This document shows, in pieces, positions 26,399-35,724 of a DNA stretch of 64,000 nt. The position numbers and the translations under genes were made by a program. The notes under the pieces were generated by a model that saw nothing but the letters and a program-made list of their open reading frames with translations, was not told the DNA's origin and ran no database searches. The stretch comes from a virus. Position 1 is the stretch's first letter; each line of letters begins with the position of its first letter. The stretch lies in IMG/VR virus record IMGVR_UViG_3300043425_001539, positions 124,001 to 188,000 of that record; one strand, 5' to 3'.

Positions 26399-26647
26399 TT
26401 AATTAATAACCCAACCTTTGGATAATGAATTATTTAGCCAAGTATCAACGTCTTTTTGAATAATCATGCTTACTTGTTCATACTTTTTTGTTGTGTTTCG
26501 TATTTTCACAACATAAACAAACCAAGAATCATCCGGGTCTTCAATGTATTCTATTGAATATGGCGAACGTTTCTTAGTAAGAACATAAAGTTTTTTTGCT
26601 TCTTTTAATTCTTCAGCATATTTATCAAAATTTACTTTGCCTTTCAT
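26399..26647 (-). CDS. small hypothetical protein
   Basis: An 82-residue protein with a charged N-terminus and a KRSPYSIEYIED turn. No known motif. It overlaps the upstream gene by 4 nt (ATGA), so they are translationally coupled. Confidence 0.45.
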   Translation of the reverse strand: MKGKVNFDKYAEELKEAKKLYVLTKKRSPYSIEYIEDPDDSWFVYVVKIRNTTKKYEQVSMIIQKDVDTWLNNSLSKGWVIN

Positions 26648-27078
26648 TCATATTTATCTTTTGAGACTGTAATTTTTGCAATTATTCTTCTGCTATCTAA
26701 TTTTTCTATTGTCTCTTCAACCATTTTTTGATATTCCACATCAACGTTATAATCACTTATAAGGGAAGATTTGCGATACACTGGGGTAATTATTGCGCTA
26801 TTGCCCATAGGTGAAATCTCGTCAATTCTAAAGACGGACAGCGCTATCCCATGCTTATCTTCAAACGCTTTCGAAATATAATCGCCTGCTTCTATGGGTA
26901 TTAACGCTTGTTTTTCTCTATCTTGATCAGCAAAAATTGCATATTTTAAATTTTTATCTTTTCCGTAAATAACAGTTGATCTTCTAAGGTCAGAAAAAGT
27001 CATAACGCTTTCCCATAAGCAAGGCACTCCATTTCTTGTTCTTGCAATTTTAATCTTCTTTTCTTTAATTTCTTCCAT
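26644..27078 (-). CDS. hypothetical protein
   Basis: A 144-residue protein with a basic start, then YAIFADQDREKQALIPIEAGD and a charged C-terminal helix. I do not recognise a family. It starts 7 nt after the stop of the dCMP-hydroxymethylase-like gene and is coupled to the downstream small gene. Confidence 0.45.
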   Translation of the reverse strand: MEEIKEKKIKIARTRNGVPCLWESVMTFSDLRRSTVIYGKDKNLKYAIFADQDREKQALIPIEAGDYISKAFEDKHGIALSVFRIDEISPMGNSAIITPVYRKSSLISDYNVDVEYQKMVEETIEKLDSRRIIAKITVSKDKYE

Positions 27079-27085
27079 AATTTTA

Positions 27086-27943
27086 TTATTGAATCCAAAA
27101 ATAATTACTTAAAATTTCTTTTGCTGATTCATTGGTTATTTTAGTTTCGTTGGATTGATTAACTAATTCCTGTACGTCGGAAATAAATTTTTGCCCAGTT
27201 GGCAATAATATATATTGCCCATCTTTAGAATTAAATAGCGGTTCTTTAAGCATAAAATAGACAGGATCTTTTGCAGATTCTTTGGATATACGATCAGCTT
27301 TTTCAAAGTGTCTTTCATAATAATGAATATTATCAGCACAATGATAATACTTACCAAGTTCAATATCTTGATATGTTTCACGAAGCCAATGCCACATTGT
27401 CTGTTGAACAAAAGCAAAAAAAGGAGCATCAAAAGTCAATCCATAAAACATATCATTTGACCTCATTTGTACTTTCATATTTAATTTATTATCTCTAATC
27501 CAAAAATTAAGATACATTGTACAAACAAAATCTTTATTGCCTTCATATTGGTATTTAGGACGATTAACAAAACATACCGCTTGACGTGTATGTTTGTCCT
27601 TAATTAATGATTTTTTTGCCCATTCTAATTGTTCATCAAACAAAATGTACCCATAGTTTGAATTTACATACCCTTCGGGTGTTGCAATTTTTTGCCAAAA
27701 GTTTGAAAAATTATTAATAAAACTTGTGTTTGTATCACGTTGCAAATACCAAGATAATTCTCCTAAAAAATATTTCCAATCAAAAGGTCTTGCCTTAAAA
27801 TCTAAAATTGTAAAATTAGGATCAAGTTCAAGTGTTTGAAGCTCAAGTTCTTTTACCTGAAGACCTCTGGGTGAAGAATGAATTCCTTCATTGTTAATTT
27901 TTTCAATTAGCTGTTTAAACTGATTATTTATAGAATTATTCAT
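27086..27943 (-). CDS. thymidylate synthase-family enzyme, probable dCMP hydroxymethylase
   Basis: A 285-residue protein with the thymidylate synthase fold signature: SPRG (24-27), LGELSWYL (60-67), the substrate-binding TRQAV (119-123), the nucleophile Cys141 in FVCTMYLNFWIR, and QMRSNDMFYGLTFD (159-172). In thymidylate synthase the last position of this block is the Asn that reads dUMP; here it is Asp172. That substitution marks T4 dCMP hydroxymethylase (gp42), which makes 5-hydroxymethyl-dCMP. It overlaps the dNMP kinase gene by 8 nt, the natural next step. The phage therefore probably carries hydroxymethylcytosine in its DNA. Confidence 0.75.
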   Translation of the reverse strand: MNNSINNQFKQLIEKINNEGIHSSPRGLQVKELELQTLELDPNFTILDFKARPFDWKYFLGELSWYLQRDTNTSFINNFSNFWQKIATPEGYVNSNYGYILFDEQLEWAKKSLIKDKHTRQAVCFVNRPKYQYEGNKDFVCTMYLNFWIRDNKLNMKVQMRSNDMFYGLTFDAPFFAFVQQTMWHWLRETYQDIELGKYYHCADNIHYYERHFEKADRISKESAKDPVYFMLKEPLFNSKDGQYILLPTGQKFISDVQELVNQSNETKITNESAKEILSNYFWIQ

Positions 27944-28502
27944 TAATAAAAGATTTGATTTGATTGTATATTAAATTAAAGTCTGTATAACTATTATCTT
28001 TGTTTACTTTAATTTTCATTTTATTGATAATTGATGATTTTTCATATGCATTTAAAAATAAATCAATTTCTTTTTGTTTATCTTCTATTTTTGCTGAATA
28101 TGAGTTGCCATCATCTTTTGATGCAACAAATTCGGCATCAGCATATAAAAGAATTAAATAAATTTCAGTGTTTTTATAAAATGAAAAATCTTGTTCTAAA
28201 TGCCAAACCCAGGATTCGGGATTACTATTCCTAAATAACTGTCCATATACAAGTTCACCAATATGAGACCTATTCCAAAACATTATCATATCATTCTTAT
28301 AATACTTATCATTATTTAATGTCCAATATAAACGAAAGTTATCGAAAAAAGTTTTTTTCTGATATTTTGTTTTTTCTTCATTCGTATTACCTATAGGAAA
28401 CGACCAATGTTTTTTAATCACATTTCTTTTTTCTTCAACCAATTTATTAATAACAGTATCTTTTCCTGTTCTATCGGTACCTTCTAATATAATAAGTTTC
28501 AT
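27936..28502 (-). CDS. deoxynucleoside monophosphate kinase
   Basis: A 188-residue P-loop kinase. The Walker A motif is EGTDRTGKDT (residues 6-15), followed by WNRSHIGELVYGQLFR near residue 85, the NMP-binding/lid region of phage thymidylate-kinase-like enzymes. It is coupled by overlap to the dCMP-hydroxymethylase-like gene. The likely job is phosphorylation of the modified dCMP (and perhaps other dNMPs) to the diphosphate, as T4 gp1 does. Confidence 0.8.
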   Translation of the reverse strand: MKLIILEGTDRTGKDTVINKLVEEKRNVIKKHWSFPIGNTNEEKTKYQKKTFFDNFRLYWTLNNDKYYKNDMIMFWNRSHIGELVYGQLFRNSNPESWVWHLEQDFSFYKNTEIYLILLYADAEFVASKDDGNSYSAKIEDKQKEIDLFLNAYEKSSIINKMKIKVNKDNSYTDFNLIYNQIKSFINE

Positions 28503-28535
28503 ATTGTTTTTATATTCAAAAGATTTTATAAAGTT

Positions 28536-29300
28536 TTATAAATATCTTCGGGCAATAATGTTGTATGTAGTATCAATATTTTTAATATTAACTTCGGTTA
28601 ATGCATCGATGTATTTCTTGTTTGTCGATTCCCAGATATGGTGACAGTATGCATTAGGATATTCGTGTGCTTCTTCAAATAATTTTATGGATCCTGTCTT
28701 AGACCATGTTGGGTAATGAAAGGCATCATAAGGTAAAATGGTCAAATGATCATTATATGCACCACTCTCCCACATTTTAAGTGGTAATTTTATTGAATGA
28801 ATATTCCAAGTATCATCTTTTAGCCCAGTTGCTGAAAATGTTTTATACTCTTCATACCAATCGGCAATAAATTTATTATTAGGCTCGGCTAAAATAACAG
28901 CGTTACCAATACCTAATTCTCGTTTACCTTCGTACCCTATAACACATTTATGAATTAACAAATCATTATACGATTTAACTGTAATTGTATCAATGTCCAA
29001 ATAAATTCCACCTACTTTTTTGAGTATTTCTAAACGTAAAACATCAGCTTGATGCGCAGGGTGTTTAACAGGATTACCAAATATTTCTGTTGGCGGTTGA
29101 ATAATATTTAGCTTAACATATTCTTTAGATTTAACAATATCCCACCATTCTCCCGTAGGTTCTTGGTCGCAATATAAATCAATAGAAAATCCTGGATTAC
29201 AGATAAAAGCTGATTCTATTGCAAGATAGTGAGTAATTCCAAATGATTTATGTTTATTTTCTTTTGATAAAAAAATGAAATGTATTTTATTAGGTATCAT
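28536..29300 (-). CDS. GT32-like glycosyltransferase (DXD sugar-binding family)
   Basis: A 254-residue protein. IPNKIHFIFL at the start and HPAHQADVLRLEILKKVGGIYLDIDTI around residue 78-105 are the hallmark of the Gly_transf_sug/GT32 family, with Asp-Ile-Asp as the metal-binding DXD. These enzymes usually add hexoses. It lies between the nucleotide-modification pair and the C5-methyltransferase gene. Confidence 0.85.
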   Translation of the reverse strand: MIPNKIHFIFLSKENKHKSFGITHYLAIESAFICNPGFSIDLYCDQEPTGEWWDIVKSKEYVKLNIIQPPTEIFGNPVKHPAHQADVLRLEILKKVGGIYLDIDTITVKSYNDLLIHKCVIGYEGKRELGIGNAVILAEPNNKFIADWYEEYKTFSATGLKDDTWNIHSIKLPLKMWESGAYNDHLTILPYDAFHYPTWSKTGSIKLFEEAHEYPNAYCHHIWESTNKKYIDALTEVNIKNIDTTYNIIARRYL

Positions 29301-29301
29301 A

Positions 29302-30516
29302 TTAAAATAGGTTTTTTGATTTTATATTTTTATGCGTATAATCTATCTTTTGTAAAATATTATTTTGTTTCACAAATTCACCCCCAAAATCTTTGATTTC
29401 TCCTTTTATGAATCTAACTACTTCATTTGTCCAATCCATCGCAGTGGTCACAGGAACATTTTGACAAATGTGATTCATTTTAACGGCTGTCATTTCAAAA
29501 TCGTGTGGCAATCCCATTAAATGCATTGCTTCTCTAATCGTTAATCCTCTTTCTTTGGTTGGATGAATAATTGAAGAATTTTTAGAAATAATTGCATTGG
29601 TTGCATCTTTAAAAATAAGAGGAGAACCATCCCACCATCCTAAGTTCATTGACATTTTATTTTTAACATGCGCTGCTATTTTTTCTATTCCTTTTTCGTT
29701 GTTTTCACGCCCCCAATTTTCAAATTCATTCAATAAATTTTCCTTTATTACCCATTGTAACATTGTTTTGTATGAGCTGTCAGTTATTTTCTGAATAGTC
29801 CATCCTTTTTCTTTTGCAAAAAGAAACCAAGGATTATTTTTAATGTCTCCAATTCCAAAAAATTCGTCCATGTGTTTGACGTTATCAGGTATTTGATCCA
29901 AATATTCGGCTAAATTAGGAGCTTTTCTACTATAAAAATTTAGAATAGGAGCTTCGCTGTCTTTCCAAAAAAAATAAAAAGTTCGCATTCGATGTTGAGG
30001 TATTCCGTGTAAAAAAGTATCGGTTTTAATCACTGACATTGAATACCCAAATTCTTTTCCGATTGACCGTAAATTTTCAAGTACTTTTTCTCCCATTCCA
30101 CTGTATAGTCCAGGTGCATTTTCTCCCCAAAAAACTTTTGGTTTAATTTGTCCTAAAACCAATTTAGCGGTTTTATACATCCATTCATTTTGTATTGCAT
30201 CCGCCCCTCGTGCTCTATCAGAACCTCCATTATTGCTATTTAGCATTGATAATCCTGCACAAGGACAAACGCTTGAAACAAAATCAACATCTTCAAATAA
30301 AGCACTTTCTACATCAGGTAATGTATTTTCATCTGGGTCAACCAACATATACGGGCTTTCGGAAAAATAATTAATGCAATGACTATCATTATCCTGAAAC
30401 GCAGGATAAGATAGAATAAAAGATGGCTCCGATTCTGTAACTTTTTTATTTGCTACTGTCATCCCACCAATAAGCGGTACAACACTTCCGTATTTAATTT
30501 TTTTAATAGACTTCAT
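29302..30516 (-). CDS. C5-cytosine DNA methyltransferase-like protein
   Basis: A 404-residue protein with the ordered motifs of C5-cytosine methyltransferases: SSVCPCAGLS (motif IV, Cys86 as nucleophile), WGENAPGL (motif VI), HGIPQHRMRTFYF (motif VIII), then LTIREAMHLMGLPHDF and a degenerate NVPVTTAMDW in place of the usual G-N-[AS]-V (motifs IX and X). The usual P-P-C-Q is C-P-C-A here. It could methylate cytosine or, in a hydroxymethylcytosine phage, have a changed substrate. The target recognition region (about 185-300) is long and unlike anything I know. Confidence 0.75.
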   Translation of the reverse strand: MKSIKKIKYGSVVPLIGGMTVANKKVTESEPSFILSYPAFQDNDSHCINYFSESPYMLVDPDENTLPDVESALFEDVDFVSSVCPCAGLSMLNSNNGGSDRARGADAIQNEWMYKTAKLVLGQIKPKVFWGENAPGLYSGMGEKVLENLRSIGKEFGYSMSVIKTDTFLHGIPQHRMRTFYFFWKDSEAPILNFYSRKAPNLAEYLDQIPDNVKHMDEFFGIGDIKNNPWFLFAKEKGWTIQKITDSSYKTMLQWVIKENLLNEFENWGRENNEKGIEKIAAHVKNKMSMNLGWWDGSPLIFKDATNAIISKNSSIIHPTKERGLTIREAMHLMGLPHDFEMTAVKMNHICQNVPVTTAMDWTNEVVRFIKGEIKDFGGEFVKQNNILQKIDYTHKNIKSKNLF

Positions 30517-30523
30517 TTTTTTG

Positions 30524-31279
30524 TTAAAACAATTGTTTATTATTTATCAAGTTTCCAGATATAACAGTTTTTGCTCTTTCTTCAAAATATTCCCATTTTT
30601 TAGGATTTTTAGCTCCTTGTGTTTTGCAAGATCTTAAATTTTCGTCCCAACTCCTTTTCCAACCAGCAATATCCGAATATGAAGATATTGTTTTAATAAT
30701 TGAAGGTGTTATTTGATACGTCATATTTTGAGGCTGAATGTGTTCAGCTAAAAATACATCTATTGACATTGAACATTTACCGTCATCTTCATTATCAACT
30801 ATATGTATTACTTTTTCTAATCCTTTATGTGTAAACAACATTGCATGAGTTAACAATGTGTATTGTGAAAGAGCAACCATATCATTAATAGGAGCCGATG
30901 GATATTTATCAGCACATCCTAAATATAATAGATCAAATTCAACTATACCTGATGAATTAAACCAAGCATCTAATTGTTCATACAAATCTTCGGGTATTAA
31001 AGCATCATCCTCAAGAACCAATATTCGATTATATCCTTTTTTCAAGGCATCTCGATAAATTTCTATATGCGATGACCAACATGCAATACAGGAAGGCTTT
31101 TTAACTCTTGTTCCTTTTCTATGTTTTTCTAAATCAATATCTGCTGCTTTGGTTGCATCCCAACGCTGGACATTAAGCCCAGCGTTGTTTGCCGTTTTTT
31201 GAATTTCATTCCACCTATCCTGTCTAAAATCCAAATTTATTACATATGCCGCATCCCAAAATTTTTCAAAGTTTTTCAT
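30524..31279 (-). CDS. GT25 family glycosyltransferase
   Basis: A 251-residue protein with the GT25/LPS glycosyltransferase pattern: AYVINLDFRQDRW, then CIACWSSHIEIYRDAL and RILVLEDDALIPEDL with the acidic E-D-D site. Family members add galactose or glucose to LPS or to collagen-type proteins. It lies in the central part of the island next to GT-B-like genes. Confidence 0.85.
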   Translation of the reverse strand: MKNFEKFWDAAYVINLDFRQDRWNEIQKTANNAGLNVQRWDATKAADIDLEKHRKGTRVKKPSCIACWSSHIEIYRDALKKGYNRILVLEDDALIPEDLYEQLDAWFNSSGIVEFDLLYLGCADKYPSAPINDMVALSQYTLLTHAMLFTHKGLEKVIHIVDNEDDGKCSMSIDVFLAEHIQPQNMTYQITPSIIKTISSYSDIAGWKRSWDENLRSCKTQGAKNPKKWEYFEERAKTVISGNLINNKQLF

Positions 31280-31306
31280 TTAATCTTAATAATATTTTTC
31301 ATTCAG

Positions 31307-32701
31307 CTAGAATAAAGACTTTGCTTTTACTTTAGCCAACTCTTTAATTTTTTGAACCAAAGGTTCCTCAATAATTTCTCTTAAAATTTCATCATTATAT
31401 TCTTCGCTCAATTTAATATTTACATTCGTTTCTTCTAAAAAACCGTTGAAAATGTTTGCTAGGAATGTTCCTTTACGTACACCTTTTAGGAATTTAACCT
31501 GCAATTCTTTTACCAATTTAATTCTCATAGCAGGATTTGATTCAAGTTCTTCAATCTTATCAAACATTTCCTGTGGAGTTTTAACTCTAATGTAATGATC
31601 CTTTGGTACTAAAGAATATTGCGTATCATAGTCAGGGTGAAAAAATGGAACTACTCCAACTCGCAGCATTTCAGCGTATTTACTGGTTACCCAATTAGGA
31701 CGAATTGGTATAATTAAAGTATAGCGAGTTCTTTTAAAGATTTCATCAATCTCATCAGCTGTTTTAAACCCTTTAAATTGTGAATAATTTGCAGTAAACC
31801 GTTCGTCCCATTTTCCATATATGTGATAATCATCTGAACCAGGACGATTTAAAATCCACGTTTTAAGAGCTTCTAATCTGTAGTCAATTTCTTGATGACC
31901 GTAAGCAGATTGCATTGCAACAACCGAAAATTTAACATCTCTCTCGTTATCTGGCGGTTCAATGGCTTCTCCAATTAAATTTAGTTTTTCAATTCCTGAA
32001 TATTTAAGAAAGAAATCTTCAGTTATTTCCTGTCCTTGTGATGGATTTGGATATGTATCATAATGCACCAAATTTATAGTTTCATTGTATTGCGCTATTC
32101 CCATTTTGGGTGCATTAACCATATCCCGCCATTTTTGAGTTTTCTTAATGTATCTGGGATCAGTCATTACCATGTACCATGGAATTTTTGACATATTTAG
32201 CCAATGAACAATCGGAGCACTATAAATTAGTGTCATGTCCAAAGTAGTTGTCATTCTGCTATTATCACGAATGCTTGGAATAATTCCTGGAATATTAACC
32301 ATCGTTAAACCTTGTGAAGCAAAACCTATACCAAAATCAGGCTGTTCTAAATGAGATACTTTTTCCCACAAATTTTTGTATGCTTCAATGTCTTTATTAC
32401 TTCTATCATTTAAACTTCCATCCTCATTTTTTGTTCTACCAGAAGATGTACTAATACCAAATTCAGTATAAATATCACGAATTATTCCTCTTGGATCAAT
32501 TTCAATTTTTTCTTGATTTGTGAGTTTTTTCCAGTCGCTTCTTTGCATAATCCAAAGTTCACTCACCGAGGCATTTCTTGCAAGACCAAAAAATAATTTA
32601 TAATATTCTGAACTGCCGTCTGACCTTTTTATTTTATTTTTGTTAAATTTTAAAGAAGAACCGATAGGGAAAATGGCAATCTTTATGTTTTCAGTTTTCA
32701 T
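31307..32701 (-). CDS. GT-B-like glycosyltransferase
   Basis: A 464-residue protein. The C-terminal half has YHIYGKWDERF, a FKRTRYTLIIPIRPNWVTSK line and YAEMLRVGVVPFFHPDYD, which looks like the nucleotide-sugar side of a GT-B enzyme. The N-terminal half is less clear. The next gene has a parallel layout, so the two may act together. The acceptor could be modified DNA, a virion protein or a surface glycan; sequence alone does not decide. Confidence 0.6.
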   Translation of the reverse strand: MKTENIKIAIFPIGSSLKFNKNKIKRSDGSSEYYKLFFGLARNASVSELWIMQRSDWKKLTNQEKIEIDPRGIIRDIYTEFGISTSSGRTKNEDGSLNDRSNKDIEAYKNLWEKVSHLEQPDFGIGFASQGLTMVNIPGIIPSIRDNSRMTTTLDMTLIYSAPIVHWLNMSKIPWYMVMTDPRYIKKTQKWRDMVNAPKMGIAQYNETINLVHYDTYPNPSQGQEITEDFFLKYSGIEKLNLIGEAIEPPDNERDVKFSVVAMQSAYGHQEIDYRLEALKTWILNRPGSDDYHIYGKWDERFTANYSQFKGFKTADEIDEIFKRTRYTLIIPIRPNWVTSKYAEMLRVGVVPFFHPDYDTQYSLVPKDHYIRVKTPQEMFDKIEELESNPAMRIKLVKELQVKFLKGVRKGTFLANIFNGFLEETNVNIKLSEEYNDEILREIIEEPLVQKIKELAKVKAKSLF

Positions 32702-32703
32702 AA

Positions 32704-34113
32704 TTAAAAATAATTGTTAAGTTTATTTTTCCAATTTTTGTTAAATGTTTTAATACTAAAAAGTTCTTCTAAATCATCAAGAAGTTTTTCACGTTCTTCA
32801 ATGTTTTCGTCAAAATATTTGACTTTTTGTTCTATATCTTTATGTGAATACACTAACAATTTAGATTGTATATATTCCGGTATTTGCAAATAAGCAGGAT
32901 CATAAAGAGGATCCAATAGTGGAAGAATTCTTAACCGCGCATATAATATCGGACGAAAATTTAAAGAATCATAATTTGATACACATCTAAATAATATTCC
33001 ATATTTATAGCGTGCAACTTGATCTTCATATTCATCAGGCACTAAATGTCCTAAATAATGAGGATGATTTTCCACATCATATAAAAGTTCAGAAAAAACC
33101 TCTTTTACTTTATTAAGATATTTATCGTTGCGTGATTTAGAGTGCAAAATTCCATTAGATCTTAGCGGAATGTATAAGCCAGCATCCGGAACTCGTAAAT
33201 TTTTAAGATATTTTTCCCATAGTTCAATCCTTCCTCCTTTTTCTTGAAATATAGTACCTGCAAAAAATACTGATTTATCTTTTTTACGCTTATCACTGCC
33301 AAACGATAATAAATCAATTTTTTTGTTTCTGCCATCCCATATAATATGTTGCAATTCCCCTATCGGAAATTCATAATAATCTCTGGTTCCTCTCTTATCA
33401 TCTTTAAAATAATATGCTTTAAACGGAATATTTTCATATTCAAAAATAGGAGAATAAAAAGCAGGATCATTTATAAATGCATATGCTGTATCAAAATTTT
33501 TGGCTTCTTTGAAAGCATACTTAACTAAATTGACAGTTATGTTTTTGAAATGTGACCCAAAAGCCAAAATCCTACATTTTGCATCAAAATTTTTGCATAT
33601 CTTTCGATTGGCAATTTTAATTTTTTCCAATTCAAAAGTATCAGGATTAATAGAATCATGGAATTCATTTTGCTGCAAATGTAAATCTAAATGTTCTTTT
33701 TTAGAAACATAAGAAGTCAACGGCAAAATAAAATCATCAGGATTAAATATTAATATTTTGGATAATTTAGAAAAAAATCCTTTTCCAAAAGTTTTGACAA
33801 ATTCCTCTGTTAAAATATTATGATTATATTCACAGTTAGAATCTTCTAAATCATCTACTCTCTTAAATCTTTCACTTTTTAAATATTTAATATAAATCTG
33901 ATCAATCCCCCACACTTGCCCATATTTTAAAAGTTCTTCATTATCATCTTTTTGGCCAGTTAAAATAACTAAGTTATATTTTTCTGTTAAAAATTCCATA
34001 ACAGGTACAGAAAATCCCATTATGTATGACATTCTTTTAAAATTTCTTGGCATTATACATAGTGCCATAGGTTTTTCTGAAGGCTCTACATCATTAAATT
34101 TAGTGTATAACAT
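32704..34113 (-). CDS. GT-B-like glycosyltransferase
   Basis: A 469-residue protein with the same general layout as its downstream neighbour: an N-terminal domain opening with ALCIMPRNFKRMSYIMGF, then SVFFAGTIFQEKGGR and YKYGILFRCVSNYDSLNFRP followed by YARLRILPLLDPLYD in the C-terminal half. This suggests a GT-B fold. A 3-nt gap to the nucleotidyltransferase-kinase gene points to a shared operon with NDP-sugar synthesis. Confidence 0.55.
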   Translation of the reverse strand: MLYTKFNDVEPSEKPMALCIMPRNFKRMSYIMGFSVPVMEFLTEKYNLVILTGQKDDNEELLKYGQVWGIDQIYIKYLKSERFKRVDDLEDSNCEYNHNILTEEFVKTFGKGFFSKLSKILIFNPDDFILPLTSYVSKKEHLDLHLQQNEFHDSINPDTFELEKIKIANRKICKNFDAKCRILAFGSHFKNITVNLVKYAFKEAKNFDTAYAFINDPAFYSPIFEYENIPFKAYYFKDDKRGTRDYYEFPIGELQHIIWDGRNKKIDLLSFGSDKRKKDKSVFFAGTIFQEKGGRIELWEKYLKNLRVPDAGLYIPLRSNGILHSKSRNDKYLNKVKEVFSELLYDVENHPHYLGHLVPDEYEDQVARYKYGILFRCVSNYDSLNFRPILYARLRILPLLDPLYDPAYLQIPEYIQSKLLVYSHKDIEQKVKYFDENIEEREKLLDDLEELFSIKTFNKNWKNKLNNYF

Positions 34114-34116
34114 AAT

Positions 34117-35724
34117 TTATTTGGATAAATTCTTTTCTTTAATTAAATTAATACAGCGGATTAAAAAAGCACGTTGCCTGTTTGGATCATCTGAATGGAA
34201 AGGAATTGCTGTTAAAAGTAAAAGAATTGCCAATCTTTCAAGTAATTCCGTATCATATCCCAATTCATTTAATAATTCTTTTAGAAATAAATGTAATTCT
34301 TTAGAATTTTCAACCCAATTTATTTCAACTACTTCTTGATTATCTTTTTTAACAATCTTATATCTATCAGCAATTAACATGGAATACCCGCAATAAAAAT
34401 CTTGCAACAGTTTTCCCATATCATATCGCATATCACCAGCAGTTCCTACTATATCCCCAAAACTCCCGCGTGGGTCTACAAATTTAATGTTTCCGCTATA
34501 TGCATCATATATGATATTTGCTAAATGGCTATCACCGTGTATTACTCCTGACCAATTTGGATTTTTGGAAAGTTCGGTTGCAGTGTTTTCAAAAAAAGTA
34601 TTTACTAATTGCTGTTGTTCTTGAGAAATTTTAACTTGTTTAAATATTGTTGCAAGACGATCAGCATTTCTTTGGTAATAATTTCTATAGCAAACGTCAT
34701 TAACATTCAGATTTTCTAAATTAGAATCTTTACATAAAAAGATTGAATGATGTACTTTTATAATTTTACGAATGATCTCTCGCCAAACATCAAGTCTTAA
34801 ATTATCATAAACAAGAACTTCATTTAAGGCAACGCCAGGTTCAAGTGACATTTCTAAAACACCATAATCACTATCCAACACTCTTGGACAAAATAAAGAT
34901 TGGAATTTATTTAATGATTTAAACCATTTCTTTTCCTGCTCAATCTTTTCTTTTTTAATCTCTGTGTCTGAGGTTTTTGTAATAGTCCCAAAAAAAGTGT
35001 TAACTTCAATTTTATTAAACGCTCTTGCGGATCTATTTAATAAACGTGCTTTTGATTCATAATATGAATTTAACTCTCCACAATCATACCAATACTGTGC
35101 TTCAATTAAATAATCCCCCCAATTCAGTTTAGATAATCTAGCATATTCAGTAAGTAATTCAGCAATTTGGTGTTCTCCTTTATGTGTTGGACAAATCATT
35201 CCTCTTTTAACTGAATCCACAAAAATATCTCTAGACGTAAAATTATACACTCCAATTAATGCTAAATTAGTTGGCGGGTCAGATAATTTATCATATAATT
35301 TTCCATTATGGTCAATCAGGCACCAGCGTTGTGGGTCGTCTACTTTATTGACAGCTAAAAAATCATTATTATAATCAAATTCATCAAGACATATAGTATC
35401 ACCTAGCCAAACAGTAACTGGCCCAGGCTGTTCTGATGCGTCTGCACCCAACATAATTGCATGTAATGGGCCTTTTTTATCACGCTGAGTTACAAATTTA
35501 AAATTTAACTGCGGGTAAACTCTTTTCAAGAATTTTCGAATATCTCCAAGTTCATTTTCAACTATAATGTATTCTGAAAACTTTGTTTTTGATTTTTCTA
35601 AATGTTCAATAATATAACTGATTAATGGCCTGCCATTTACAGGTATCATTGCTTTACTAACGCCATTAGATAATGGTTTCATGCGAGTTGCTAAGCCCGC
35701 CGCTGGGATAATAACTGTCCTCAT
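34117..35724 (-). CDS. fused sugar-phosphate nucleotidyltransferase and kinase
   Basis: A 535-residue two-domain protein. Residues 1-235 are an NTP-transferase domain: IIPAAGLATRMKPL (5-18), then SKAMIPVNGRPLI and WLGDT. Residues about 265-535 are a kinase of the APH/choline-kinase type: VIHGDSHLANIIYD (394-407) is the catalytic loop and FVDPRG (415-420) the metal site. Such fusions phosphorylate a small molecule or sugar and activate it as a nucleotide conjugate, like LicA/LicC for choline. It overlaps a HAD phosphatase gene by 4 nt. The product probably feeds the neighbouring glycosyltransferases. Confidence 0.8.
   Translation of the reverse strand: MRTVIIPAAGLATRMKPLSNGVSKAMIPVNGRPLISYIIEHLEKSKTKFSEYIIVENELGDIRKFLKRVYPQLNFKFVTQRDKKGPLHAIMLGADASEQPGPVTVWLGDTICLDEFDYNNDFLAVNKVDDPQRWCLIDHNGKLYDKLSDPPTNLALIGVYNFTSRDIFVDSVKRGMICPTHKGEHQIAELLTEYARLSKLNWGDYLIEAQYWYDCGELNSYYESKARLLNRSARAFNKIEVNTFFGTITKTSDTEIKKEKIEQEKKWFKSLNKFQSLFCPRVLDSDYGVLEMSLEPGVALNEVLVYDNLRLDVWREIIRKIIKVHHSIFLCKDSNLENLNVNDVCYRNYYQRNADRLATIFKQVKISQEQQQLVNTFFENTATELSKNPNWSGVIHGDSHLANIIYDAYSGNIKFVDPRGSFGDIVGTAGDMRYDMGKLLQDFYCGYSMLIADRYKIVKKDNQEVVEINWVENSKELHLFLKELLNELGYDTELLERLAILLLLTAIPFHSDDPNRQRAFLIRCINLIKEKNLSK

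Noticed and set aside
27163-27432. An 89-residue minus-strand ORF inside the dCMP-hydroxymethylase gene
   Set aside because: Shadow frame of a clearly conserved enzyme; composition is hydrophobic and biased with no motif.
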